Source of the DNA: Chromobotia macracanthus
Taxonomy: Eukaryota; Chordata; Actinopteri; Cypriniformes; Botiidae
Length of the DNA stretch: 64,000 nucleotides
Assembly (NCBI GenBank): GCA_036877525.1
Contig: JAZGTH010000007.1
Span: 6,633,501-6,697,500, forward strand
Direction: 5' to 3'
The notes below the pieces were generated by a model. The model was not told the DNA's origin, made no database searches, and was given only the letters and a program-made list of their open reading frames with translations. The position numbers were made by a program, and so were the translations under genes. This document shows positions 37,357 through 48,871 of the stretch, one piece after another (within the stretch, counting starts at the first letter, position 1; each line of letters opens with the position of its first letter).

Positions 37357-38127
37357 ATGAACACGGGCAGGGTAACCTTAATTCCACCATCAATTTCTAC
37401 ACAGTTTCACTCAAATAATTTTGATTCGATACATTTGCTTTAAATCACTAAGATTAACTTTGATTTTTCAGGTCGTTTTCTATGAGGACAGGAACTTCCA
37501 GGGTCGCTCTTATGAGTGTATGGGTGACTTTGGTGACATGTCACCCTACCTGAGCCGCTGTCACTCCTGCAGAGTGGAGAGTGGATGCTTCATGATGTAC
37601 GACCATCCCAACTACATGGGAAATCAGTATTTCTTTAGGAGGGGCGAGTATGCTGATTACATGTCCATGTTTGGAATGAGCAACTGCATCAGGTCCTGCC
37701 GTATGATCCCTATGGTAAGTTCCATTAGTAGTATTAAATAAATTCACTTTGGGGAATTTTCTTAAAAATGAGTCTCATAGTTTGAGAAAAGCATTATAGT
37801 TGATGTTAATTCTGCCTGATAAATTCAAACATAATGAATTTCTTACCCATATAGTACAGAGGATCCTATAGAATGAGGATCTATGAGAGGGAGAACTTCA
37901 TGGGCCAGATGTACGAGATGATGGATGACTGTGACAACATCATGGATCGCTACCGCATGAATCACTGCCATTCCTGCCACGTGATGGACGGTCACTGGCT
38001 CATGTATGAGCAGCCCAACTACAGAGGCAGGATGTGGTACTTCAGGCCTGGAGAGTACAGGAGCTTCAGCAACATGGGTGGCATGAGATTTATGAGCATG
38101 AGGCGTATCATGGATTCTTGGTACTAG
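37357..38127 (+). CDS. crygm: gamma-M-crystallin (gene J)
   Basis: Exon 1 37357-37371 (MNTGR), exon 2 37472-37714 (243 bp), exon 3 37855-38127 (273 bp), giving 176 residues. The exon 2 protein is the same as in gene H, and the exon 3 protein from its first Met is identical to F, H, K, L and N. The stop is TAG and the 3' untranslated region is of another type from G-I, close to that of gene Q (TAGAGTTCTGATATTTC). AATAAA is at 38142-38147. It closes the 3.33-kb tandem series and is the likely source of the front half of H and I. Confidence 0.94.
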
Positions 38128-38147
38128 AGTTCTGATATTTCAATAAA

Positions 38148-40036
38148 AACATTTCTCTACAACAATAAACAATGTGTTATGATCATCATTAATACTACTA
38201 AATTGTGCATGCATTATCCACAAAACACAGACATGATGAGGGGGCGCATATCCTCATCTCTTTAAATCTATTTGGAAAAACTCCAATAAACTAAGTAAAA
38301 AACAAATTAGTTTACAGTCATTTACCTTAATTATGTGGTACTGTTAATATTCTGTCAAACTTAGAGTTTACCTGTTTTCATGTGATACCATGTTCTCACC
38401 ATGAAGTCAAAGTCTGTAAACTCTTCTTTCACCACCATATTTTCTTGGGAAATTAGTATGTTGTCTAAATTTTTATGTCCCAAAAATCTGAATAAATAAC
38501 TGAAAATCACAATACAATGAATGTTTATACTCTTAACATCAGCCTTGTGGTTCCGGATTACTAATTGTCACAAAGTGTTTTGACATCCCTTTGGTCTTTT
38601 GCTAGCCAGGTACAACATTTGTGAAGAATAAAGGTGTGTTCAGCTTGAAGAGGTGCTGAGCAGAACGATCTGTGAGATTTTCCACCTAAAGCTGAAAATG
38701 GAACCGCCCAATCCGATAATCCTACTTGCCGTGCTGACCTTTGTGCAGTGTTTGCTTTCTTTATTGCAGATCAAGTGGATTATATGGAATATTTGTCAGA
38801 CATACAAACATTTGAATTGAAATGTAACAATTAGAAACATTTTTTATCGAGTAGATATGTGCTACTTAATACTGTATGCACAAGAATGAAGTCAATGATA
38901 AGCTAATATTATTAAAATACTAATAAAATGGGTTGTATATTCTTTATAGTTTCATTTCATTAAATGACACAATTTAACATATTATGGTCACATGAACAGA
39001 GTTTTTGTTATTAAAACATGTATTAGTGGAAATGAAGGTGTCAAAATAAACATGAAATGCATGTCATGTTTTAAAAAAGTATAGTTTGATAACCAAAAGT
39101 TTGCATTTGCAGAACTCTTATTTGTGTTTGTGGATGATTGTTTTGATTTAACGATGCACAAAGTTCCTTCGAAAAATAAAAATCAAAGTTTTTTCTTTTA
39201 TTTCACATTTAGTGTTATTGTTTTAATTCGAAAATATAAAAACAAATTTTATAAGCAAAATGAAAAGTTTAACATTTAATAGTGTGTTATGCAAGGCAGA
39301 ATTGTTAAATGAAAGCTATGCGAGGAAGGCTATAAAAATGGACGTCTCACATAATTTGATGAACTTCTGGTCTAGGCTCCGCCCACTTCTGGTATTTCTC
39401 AGATACAGATATGAATAATTTTGATATGGTTACAGATATAAATATAGATATTAGGTCCGCTGCACACACCTAAAGTGACCGAAAGAAAAGATGCAAACTC
39501 TCAAAAACGCAAATAATAAAACGAAGTATTTTTACATAATATTTTTTAAATAAATATATTTCCCTAGATTATTTTCTCCTTTATTAAAAAATGTATTAAG
39601 TTGTGTACACTCGTGTGTTCAACATCCAAGTAAAATATTTAAGCACTTTTTTACTTGATCGTTACACCATGTCATTGAACCAAAAAGTTTGTAAAAATTG
39701 TTTAAATAAGTATATGAAATAAAAAGGAATTCAAAAATCACATCTGTAAGAATGTTATCTGAAGATGAGACTGAAATTTTCAAAGTTTTAGGAAGACTTT
39801 TTTAGGCATTTTTTTAAAAACATTCTCAGTTGTCTGTGGCCCATAAAAGGTCAAAAGTACATAAAATAAATGTTGCCAGATGGCAGTAATCTGAAACAAC
39901 AAGCAGTAGCTTGTTGTTTTCACATTTCATATTCTTCTTTTGTCACAAACTAGAAATTCTAGAGTTCTAACAAATGTGAGAACCAAGATCTACATAATAA
40001 GCTTTAGCTGTAAAGGCCTCTATTTCAGCTTGCACA
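38148..40036. other. intergenic J-K
   Basis: Unique at first. From about 39530 it is alignable with the DNA upstream of gene L (about 42890 onward), for example GATGGCAGTAATCTGAAACA against GGTGGCAGTAATCTGAAACA. No gene. Confidence 0.45.
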
Positions 40037-40300
40037 GTCAGGAATAGACTAACAATAGAGGCTGTGTAGTCTTTAGTCTTGGTCTAGTATAAAGGTACGA
40101 GTGACAGCAGTCAGCCAACAACCAGAATCTGCTTCAGCTTCTCTGTAGATCTACTGAAGATCAGCTAGAGCAACCATGAACACGGGCAGGGTAACCTTGT
40201 TTCAGCTCCCATTTTCACATAAATGCTCCTGTTTTTACTCAGATGACTTTCATTTATTATATTTTACTTTAAATCACTAAGCTTCACTTTGATTTTTCAG
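39530..40300 (+). repeat. upstream block shared by genes K and L, copy 1
   Basis: Promoter, exon 1 and intron 1 of gene K with about 0.5 kb of upstream DNA match the same part of gene L (about 42890-43575). Identity is clear but lower than between the 3.33-kb units, with several indels. Confidence 0.75.
40037..40093 (+). promoter_or_regulatory. gene K promoter
   Basis: GTCAGGA 40037-40043, ACAATAG, TATAAA 40088-40093. The enclosing inverted repeat GCCTCTATT starts at 40016. Confidence 0.75.
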
Positions 40301-40894
40301 GTCGTTTTCTATGAGGACAGGAACTTCCAGGGTCGCTCTTATGAGTGTATGGGCGACTGTGGTGACATGTCCTCCTACCTGAGCCGCTGTCACTCCTGCA
40401 GAGTGGAGAGAGGATGCTTCATGATGTACGACCATCCCAACTACATGGGAAACCAGTATTTCTTTAGGAGGGGCGAGTATGCTGATTACATGTCCATGTT
40501 TGGAATGAGCAACTGGGTCAGGTCTTGTCGTATGATCCCTATGGTAAGTTGAGAAAATATATTTGTAATAAATTAACTCACTTAAGTCAATTTAAACATA
40601 ATGGACTTCTTTCTAATAAAGTACAGAGGATCCTATAGAATGAGGATCTATGAGAGGGAGAACTTCATGGGCCAGATGTACGAGATGATGGATGACTGTG
40701 ACAACATCATGGATCGCTACCGCATGAATCACTGCCATTCCTGCCACGTGATGGACGGTCACTGGCTCATGTATGAGCAGCCCAACTACAGAGGCAGGAT
40801 GTGGTACTTCAGGCCTGGAGAGTACAGGAGCTTCAGCAACATGGGTGGCATGAGATTCATGAGCATGAGGCGTATCATGGACTCCTGGTACTAG
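40176..40894 (+). CDS. crygm: gamma-M-crystallin (gene K)
   Basis: Exon 1 40176-40190 (MNTGR), exon 2 40301-40543 (243 bp), exon 3 40622-40894 (273 bp), giving 176 residues. Two oddities lie in the N-domain. RVERGCF has Arg where all other array genes have Ser, and MSNWVRSC has Trp where most have Cys (shared with M and O). Intron 1 is of the 'b' type (as L) and intron 2 of the 'y' type (as M and O). The exon 3 acceptor is TAATAAAG, with A rather than a pyrimidine before AG, so it may be weaker. AATAAA is at 40914-40919. Confidence 0.92.
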
Positions 40895-40919
40895 TGTTCT
40901 AGTGATTTAAAAAAATAAA

Positions 40920-43308
40920 ACAATTCAAAAACACTAAACATTGTATCTTAAGAATCATCATTACTGCTAACATTTCCTATTTGATGTGCATTAAATAAAC
41001 ACCATTTACGTTTTTACAGAACTATTATATCAAAGCCAGTAGGTGATGTTTCTGGTCTCTAGTCTGCTAATTTAATTTAATAACTGCAATACAATAATCA
41101 ATTGCTGTAAGATCAAACTACACATGCTCCACCATCCTCAGCACCAACATGTACAATATAATAGCAATGTCGTGTCCTTTGTGTTTGCAGAAATGCTATA
41201 ACCATACAGACAAAAGTCAAACTGACATTTACTGCAAAACTTGACCTGACAGCTCAAATCATTATTATGAACAGTTTTGAACACTGAGGTTTTCTATACA
41301 TGCTCAACTGATTTTTGTACATTTTTATCCAAAACAGTTACGTATTGCAGCTTTTAATAATTTCTTGTTTTTAATTGTATATTTTTGAAGATGTAGCGAT
41401 ACAAACCTTATAATAATAATTATTTAATAATCACCAAGTTATTTTCAGAAATCTTAATTTTATATTTATGGATTTCCACTGAAAATGAATTTGGATAAAC
41501 TAAACCAATTTAATGCTGCTAAACATAAGATAACTGGTTTGTGATAGTGAACATTCTAACAGTGTAGCAGCTTCAACAGTTATATCCAGTGTAGATAGAT
41601 ACAGCACCCCAGTTATCCAACTTATACTATGTACTTAAAGTATGTAATTTTTTGTGATGGGAAAGTACATATATTTCAGTGCTCAGCAAGAAAGCATACA
41701 AGTACTGGGACCTACTAGCGCATAACAAAATTGACCATTGTTGCCTAGATGCACATTGTGATGTTAACAATCACACTCATCCAACTTCTTACATTTCAGC
41801 TTTTTCATTCAATAATTCTTATGCTTTTTTATAATTTAGTGAAACATCATTTGTTTCTTTTACTTACAGTGTAGCATCACTAAAAACTCCCTCTCACAAT
41901 GGGCAATATCAGTTGAGGAATGTTCTTCAATTTACACTTTGAGTATTCACCATAATTAATACATTATCCTGGTACTATAAGTATAATCAACTTCTTTCTG
42001 TTTGGTACACACTAATTCTAATTTAGAATACTATTTAGGGAAGGAGAATATGCAAACTGGGACGCAGCAAGGTTTTAAAACACATACCAATTAGAACTTC
42101 TCTGAAGCTTCACCAGGTGAAGCTTTTATGGGTTTCCACGTGGAACTTGAGGGATTTCTCATATGATACTGGTTTGTGAATTTCCAAAATAACTCTCCCT
42201 AAAGCAGGATGCAGATGGGTTACACTGCAAATAATCATTTTCCATGACTCCTGATAGCCTCAGTTGTAAAATTTTCTTAATAGTCATTTTTTATTTTATG
42301 TTTGTTCTAGTTTCCCCATAATACAAATTCACCATTAGTTTGTTTCAGCACTTTACATCAATTTTCAGAGGCATGAATAGAGAAACTGTTTCTTAACTCA
42401 TTAATATGACTGAGGTGGAATATGGTGTTGTAAAACATTTGAGATGTGCCTTTCAAATGACAATTCACATTCAAACCTGAGACCAAGTTATATAACAGTA
42501 GAGAATGTCATAGTAGCGGATCTATCTAAACACAGGTTATGGTGAAATATCCTTCCAAGACAATTGGTTACATAACTAATACTTCCATACCAGTCAGTCT
42601 GCTAAATGATTCATTAGCTCTTTTAAAATTGAAAACAATCTTTGTCTCCAGTGTTGTTGCCTTAATCTGTCTGTTGCATATTGATTAATACATTTGAGTA
42701 TTAAATATAGTATAACAAGAACAAACCCCCCACACAAAATCAGATGTAAAAACAACACAATTTCTCAAAAACATTACAGTTGGACTGACAGTGAGAAAGT
42801 GCTGGCTTAGTTTTGGTTCAGGTCAGATTGATGTTACTGTGAGCAAATATCTAGATGACTCAAAAATTTATATTTGAAAAAAGTATTTTTTAAATACATT
42901 TTGTATAATGACCAAGTTGTGTACACTTGTGTTTTCAAAATGCAAGTATCTTTGCAATTTTTTCTTGATAGTTACACCTTATCATTGTAGAAAATGTTTC
43001 ACTAAAATAAAAAACCAACAATTCAAATATACATCTCTAAAAATGTAATATAACAAAGCGGTTAAAAATTAATAACTGCATTTTAAAGATTTCTCTTTTT
43101 GGCATTTAAATCAATCAACATTGAATTAAAAAAATTAAATCAATGTTGCCAGGTGGCAGTAATCTGAAACACCAAACTGTAGCTTATTTCTTTCAAATGT
43201 CATATTCTTTCATTTTAACAAACTAGAAAGAAATTCTAGAGTTCTAACAAATGTGAGAACCAAGACCTGCATAATAAGTTTGTAAAGGCCTCTATTTCAG
43301 CTTGCACA
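40920..43308. other. intergenic K-L
   Basis: AT-rich, no gene seen. From about 42890 it matches DNA upstream of gene K. Confidence 0.45.
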
Positions 43309-43575
43309 GTCAGGAATTGACTAACAATAGAGGCTGTGTAGTCTTTAGTCTTGGTCTAGTATAAAGGTACGAGTGACAGCAGTCAGCCAACAGCCAGAAT
43401 CTGCTTCAGCTTCTTCTCTGTAGATCTACTGAAGATCAGCTAGAGCAACCATGAACACGGGCAGGGTAACCTTGATTCAGCTCCCATTTTCACACAAATG
43501 CTCCTGTTTTTACTCAGATGACTTTCATTTATTATATTTTACTTTAAATCACTAAAATTCACTTTGATTTTTCAG
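42890..43575 (+). repeat. upstream block shared by genes K and L, copy 2
   Basis: Counterpart of 39530-40300. Intron 1 words TCAGCTCCCATTTTCACA and ACTCAGATGACTTTCATT occur only in K and L. Confidence 0.75.
43309..43365 (+). promoter_or_regulatory. gene L promoter
   Basis: GTCAGGA 43309-43315, ACAATAG, TATAAA 43360-43365. The enclosing inverted repeat GCCTCTATT is at 43288-43296. Confidence 0.75.
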
Positions 43576-44231
43576 GTCACCTTCTATGAGGACAGGAACT
43601 TCCAGGGTCGCTCTTATGAGTGTATGGGCGACTTTGGTGACATGTCCTCCTACCTGAGCCGCTGTCACTCCTGCAGAGTGGAGAGTGGATGCTTCATGAT
43701 GTACGACCATCCCAACTACATGGGAAATCAGTATTTCTTTAGGAGGGGCGAGTATGCTGATTACATGTCCATGTTTGGAATGAGCAACTGCATCAGGTCC
43801 TGCCGTATGATCCCTATGGTAAGTTCCATTAGTAGTATTAAATAAATTCACTTTGGGGAATTTTCTTAAAAAAGAGTCTCATAGTTTGAGAAAAACATTA
43901 TAGTTGATGTTGATTCTGCCTGATAAATTCAAACATAATGAATTTCTTACCCATATAGTACAGAGGATCCTATAGAATGAGGATCTATGAGAGGGAGAAC
44001 TTCATGGGCCAGATGTACGAGATGATGGATGACTGTGACAACATCATGGATCGCTACCGCATGAATCACTGCCATTCCTGCCACGTGATGGACGGTCACT
44101 GGCTCATGTATGAGCAGCCCAACTACAGAGGCAGGATGTGGTACTTCAGGCCTGGAGAGTACAGGAGCTTCAGCAACATGGGTGGCATGAGATTCATGAG
44201 CATGAGGCGTATCATGGATTCTTGGTACTAG
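43451..44231 (+). CDS. crygm: gamma-M-crystallin (gene L)
   Basis: Exon 1 43451-43465 (MNTGR), exon 2 43576-43818 (243 bp), exon 3 43959-44231 (273 bp), giving 176 residues. The N-domain starts VTFYEDRNF (Thr at a position that is Val or Ile elsewhere), with GDFGDMSSY, DHPNY and MSNCIRSC. The exon 3 protein from its first Met is identical to F, H, J, K and N. Intron 1 is of type 'b' (as K) but intron 2 of type 'x' (as F, H, I, J), so the gene is a mosaic. The 3' untranslated region matches gene F (TAGTGGTCTGATATTT). AATAAA is at 44246-44251. Confidence 0.94.
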
Positions 44232-44251
44232 TGGTCTGATATTTCAATAAA

Positions 44252-45097
44252 ATAATTCTCTACAAAACTAAACACTGACATATCATTTTTTTCACTAAAA
44301 TTTGCACACGTAACAACACACATAAAAATCTCCTTATAGGTTAGTAGGTTTACAACACTGTCAATGCTTAGTTTGTTTATTTATTTTACTACAGTAAAAT
44401 GCTATTAAACCCCTAAATGGTGTAACAGTCAGCACTGTCATGACTGCAGTTTTCCAAAAGAATTTAGCAACTTTTAAGCAGTTTTATTTTAAACGTTGAA
44501 CGTTTGACATACTGCATATTGCTTCTAATTTTCACAAATTTAGATTTCAGACTTAATTAAATTAATTTAGACTTAACATTACAATTTAGTTTCATAATAC
44601 TACAACCTTCTTCTTAAAATAGTATTTTTTGTATTTTAATGTGCCACTAAAACACCATTGTATGTATTTACATGGCAAAACATCTAAATGTTACTACGGA
44701 GGTCATGTTACATGTTGGAGGAACTAGAACAGCATCTAATAAAAACATCAACTCGCATGTGGTTGTGAGATGCATAGGAATATTGATATGAATAAAAATA
44801 TTGGACTACTATATTTGTATGATGTTCAGTAGATTTGCCCCACTGCTAAATAAAAGTATTTCAGGGAACAATGATGGCGAATAGATGGCATTTGGAGGAT
44901 CTGATGTGATCAGAGGCATTCTGGCCTAAAGTGTATGATAACCACTGATCTAGACCATAAAGATCTTTATATGTAAGAAATAATTTATCATTGATTTGGA
45001 ATATGACAGGTAACTAGTGTAAAGATGAAAAGTGTGGACTGAGTATTTTTGAAATGTATTAGTTTTCTGTTAGAACTCTAGCTACTGCATTTCAATC
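44252..45097. other. intergenic L-M, left part
   Basis: AT-rich, nothing recognised. Confidence 0.4.
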
Positions 45098-45100
45098 TAA

Positions 45101-45700
45101 AGCCCCTTTCACACATGCTGTCTTCACTGGTAAATTACTGGCAAATAACTCTTAAGAGATCATGTATGAACAGGAACCTTTAGAAAATTACTGGTTAATC
45201 AGTCCTAGAAATTTACCAGTATGAGAAAATGTAACATTACCATTAATTTACTGGTAGGGTGCTATGTGTGAATGCAGAACAGGATTACTGATAAACTCAC
45301 AAAAGGTTCTAACGTAACTTCTGCTGAGCCAATCCGAACATTCTAATGTGGATGATGCGTTTACTTTGTGCTATTTATGAACGTCAAAACAGAGATGTTC
45401 ATGTAATATGATGTTGTTGAGTCAAAAGCAACTACATTTGCAACAAAAATACAGATCACATGCGTTCTAAGACAAAGTCAAACCCTGTCATGTTTAAAAA
45501 CACAATAACGTTTGGTGCTCACCAGTAGTTAATGACATCACAGAGTTTACTGGTATTTTTGTACTATTGTGTGAATGGTACGTTACCAGTAAAAACACGA
45601 AACGCCATTGCTTGTGTGAATGGCACATTTGTGTATTTACCGGTATAGTCATTCAGGAATTTTGCTGGTAAATTACCAGGATTACTGTGTGAAAGGGACT
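45101..45700. mobile_element. 600-bp non-autonomous DNA transposon (MITE)
   Basis: Terminal inverted repeats AGCCCCTTTCACAC (45101-45114) and GTGTGAAAGGGACT (45687-45700) match at 13 of 14 positions. Both ends are flanked by TAA (45098-45100 and 45701-45703), a 3-bp target duplication as expected for PIF/Harbinger elements. Inside, words like TTACTGG, GGTAAATTAC and GTGTGAATG recur in both directions near the ends. There is no transposase frame. Confidence 0.8.
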
Positions 45701-45703
45701 TAA

Positions 45704-46219
45704 GACTAGCATACTCATAGAAACGGCAGGCTATGTATCCAATAGTTCACTGCAATGAAAAAGTCTAGAAGTTATAAAATGCATGCAATAACTATCCCAA
45801 ATTATTTATAGAGAGACTATTCTTGAACTGTCAATGCTGGTATAAACAGCCATGTTAACCATGTTTATACCAGCTATGTAATGCTTTGTTGTTTGTCTAA
45901 ATGTCTGAAATAGCTATTGTCCTAAATCAAAATGGCTTATTTAAATGATATTTTATTAGGCTTATTCAAACTAATAACCTCAGCTAGAATAACTGAAGCA
46001 GATTTAACTAACCACTCAGTTAATGTCATATATTACATTTCTATATGGGATCTCTAAGCAGGCACATCTAAGCAGCCAAAAAATGAAAAAAAAAACCTTG
46101 ATTGATGAGAATAGACAGTACTGTTTGTACAGTTTCTTTAGCATGTAGTCCTCACAATTCTGAGTACTAACATCTAGATAACAGGCTTTAGTAACAATGC
46201 CTTTATTCTAACTTGCACA
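45704..46219. other. intergenic L-M, right part
   Basis: AT-rich, nothing recognised up to the gene M promoter. Confidence 0.4.
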
Positions 46220-46276
46220 GTCAGCAATTGACTAACAATAGAGGCTGTGTAGTCTTTAGTCTTGGTCTAGTATAAA
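46220..46276 (+). promoter_or_regulatory. gene M promoter
   Basis: GTCAGCA at 46220-46226 (a better match to a Maf half-site than the GTCAGGA of its sisters), ACAATAG, TATAAA 46271-46276. Confidence 0.75.
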
Positions 46277-46361
46277 GGTACGAGTGACAGCAGTCAGCCA
46301 ACAGCCAGAATCTGCTTCAGCTTCTCCTCTGTAGATCTACTGAAGATCAGCTAGAGCAACC

Positions 46362-47070
46362 ATGAACACGGGCAGGGTAACCTTGATTCCACCATCAATT
46401 TCTACACAGTTTCACTCAAATAATTTTGATTTGATACATTTGCTTTAAATCACTAAGATTAACTTTGATTTTTCAGGTCGTTTTCTATGAGGACAGGAAC
46501 TTCCAGGGTCGCTCTTATGAGTGTATGGGTGACTTTGGTGACATGTCCTCCTACCTGAGCCGCTGTCACTCCTGCAGAGTGGAGAGCGGATGCTTCATGA
46601 TGTACGACCGTCCCAACTACATGGGAAACCAGTATTTCTTTAGGAGGGGCGAGTATGCTGATTACATGTCCATGTTTGGAATGAGCAACTGGATCAGGTC
46701 TTGTCGTATGATCCCTATGGTGAGTTGAGAAAATATATTTGTAATAAATTAACTCACTTAAGACAATTTAAACATAATGGACTTCTTTCCAATATAGTAC
46801 AGGGGATCCTACAGAATGAGGATCTATGAGAGGGAGAACTTCATGGGCCAGATGTACGAGATGATGGATGACTGTGACAACATCATGGATCGCTACCGCA
46901 TGAATCACTGCCATTCCTGCCATGTGATGGACGGTCACTGGCTCATGTATGAGCAGCCCCACTACAGAGGCAGGATGTGGTACTTCAGGCCTGGAGAGTA
47001 CAGGAGCTTCAGCAACATGGGTGGCATGAGATTCATGAGCATGAGGCGTATCATGGATTCTTGGTACTAA
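46362..47070 (+). CDS. crygm: gamma-M-crystallin (gene M)
   Basis: Exon 1 46362-46376 (MNTGR), exon 2 46477-46719 (243 bp), exon 3 46798-47070 (273 bp), giving 176 residues. The N-domain has GDFGDMSSY, DRPNY and MSNWIRSC (Trp for Cys, as in K and O). The C-domain has EQPHYRG where most have EQPNYRG, shared with O. Intron 1 is of type 'a' (as F, H, I, J) and intron 2 of type 'y' (as K, O), the reverse combination to gene L. AATAAA is at 47085-47090. Confidence 0.94.
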
Positions 47071-47090
47071 TATTCTAGGGTCACAATAAA

Positions 47091-48736
47091 AGAACTTTAT
47101 ACACTTATCATTGTTTGAAAATCATTACTGCCACTACTATTTTTATGTGTCATCACTATATGACTTTTTTGAAGGGTTAGCTCTGGACCCTTAGAGGAGT
47201 CCAAGGAGCCTGAAGGGCGTGAGATTCATCAGCATCAACATCAACACTCTGTCATTTTGGGGCAAATACTGTTTGCAGCCCCTTTGTAAATAATATATAG
47301 TTGCCATTAGAATTTGCATCATTACCAAACATTTGGAACATAAACATTTACATGTCCTAGTAAAAGACAGTGTTTTTCTGTGTTCATTGTAAGACAAAGA
47401 CTTTGGCCATTGTACATGACAGCTTCCTGGCTACTTGTTCAGCCTCCCATGTGCATCATCTCCATACATCAAAATGTCTACATCACACAGGTTGTTTATA
47501 TACAATCTGAACAGCAGTCTTGACAGTGGGTTCCAATTCACTAACCTTCTCTAGTAACTAAGATCTCTGGGAGTTCAGCTGCTGATCACTTCCTCCACAA
47601 ACCCACTCTCACTGATCCACAGCAGACAGGAGGTCATCCCTCTTTATCAGAAACAGATCACTATAGTAATCTACATAAATGCCATCTTAAGGTCATTTTT
47701 TAACTAAAACGCTTACCACATGATTGAATCATTATGTTATTTTGCAAACGCCAATCAGTGTCATTCCCTGATTCTGTTCCCTCTTCCTTTTGATATTTTG
47801 TTGTTGATCGCTATTGCATCATAGGCAAATATCTGATACACTTAGTTCTTTTTAAAAAAAGACCACGGGTCACTTCAAAATGTGAAATGTAGTGCTCTGT
47901 TTTAATTGTTTGTATTTTAAAGAAAATTACTTAATGTGCTAACAATAAAATTATTGGCAACCAGCACTAAAAATGTAAGTTTTTTTATGTTTGTCACAGT
48001 CATATAATATTGGCTAAACAACATTTGAGTTACAGAACTTATATATAGAAATTATAACCAATAAATGATGTCTGTGATGTCATGTAGTGATTCAGACAGA
48101 ATTGGGATATCTGGAATTTTATCAGGATAACCAAGCCATAATGTTAATACAACATCTAAAAACTTGGACGTTTTAAATGTTCCTAGAACTTTCAAAATAA
48201 TATTTTTAACATTTTTGTTACTTAATGTAAATGTTGGAGGAATGTTCTTGCAACATAAAAAATGTTAGTTGGGGACAAGAAATGTAAAAAAATGTAGCTT
48301 TGGTTACAGTATTCAAGAAAAGTAAAGCAAATTTTATTCGGAGAGGATTAGGTTTCTCAAAAACGCAAATGAAGTTAAGCAAACTTTTTGCTTAATACTT
48401 ATAACTATAATAAGTTGCTTCATAATTTTTACTGATTATGTGTGAGAAAGATTACATACCATATTAAGAATTGCCCACATAAATATCTAAGATAAATAAA
48501 AGAAATATATATAGAAATCCTGAGAAATATGACCAAGCACAAAAAATTGCTTCCCTCACAATTTATGTTTAGATGTTTTAGTTTTTTTCACATGTACTCA
48601 CCAACATTACTCACATTTGAACAAAAACTCATTGATGGGGGTGGGGGGACAACAAAACAGGTCAAAAGCATGACCTGGTCACATAGAAAAAGCTGTTCAC
48701 TTTCTATACATTGTAAAGGTCAGTATTGTAGGTATG
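47091..48736. other. intergenic M-N
   Basis: AT-rich, no gene or clear repeat seen. A slightly GC-richer part at 47440-47670 has no open frame of note. Confidence 0.45.
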
Positions 48737-48808
48737 GCTGAGTCAGGTATTCATACAATAGGGCATACACAGTCTTTGTCACAGTCTGAACTGGAACATG
48801 TATATAAA
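48737..48808 (+). promoter_or_regulatory. gene N promoter with near-consensus Maf site
   Basis: GCTGAGTCAGG at 48737-48747 is close to the palindromic MARE core. Then ACAATAG at 48755-48761 and TATAAA at 48803-48808. Confidence 0.72.
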
Positions 48809-48871
48809 GGTAGCTGCCCAGAGCAAAGAGGAAAGCATTGGATCCACATCAACAGCTGACAGCTTGCCATC

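Larger units (their letters stand above)
34524..37854 (+). repeat. 3.33-kb tandem unit, copy 3
   Basis: Exon 3 of I to intron 2 of J, 3331 bp. The similarity ends inside exon 3 of J: the stop context and 3' untranslated region of J (TAGAGTTCTGATATTTC) differ from those of G, H and I. Confidence 0.92.

Noticed and set aside
47190..47250. Sequence after gene M resembling the end of exon 3 (GTGAGATTCATCAGCATCA)
   Set aside because: The likeness is limited to about 20 bases and does not continue into a crystallin frame.
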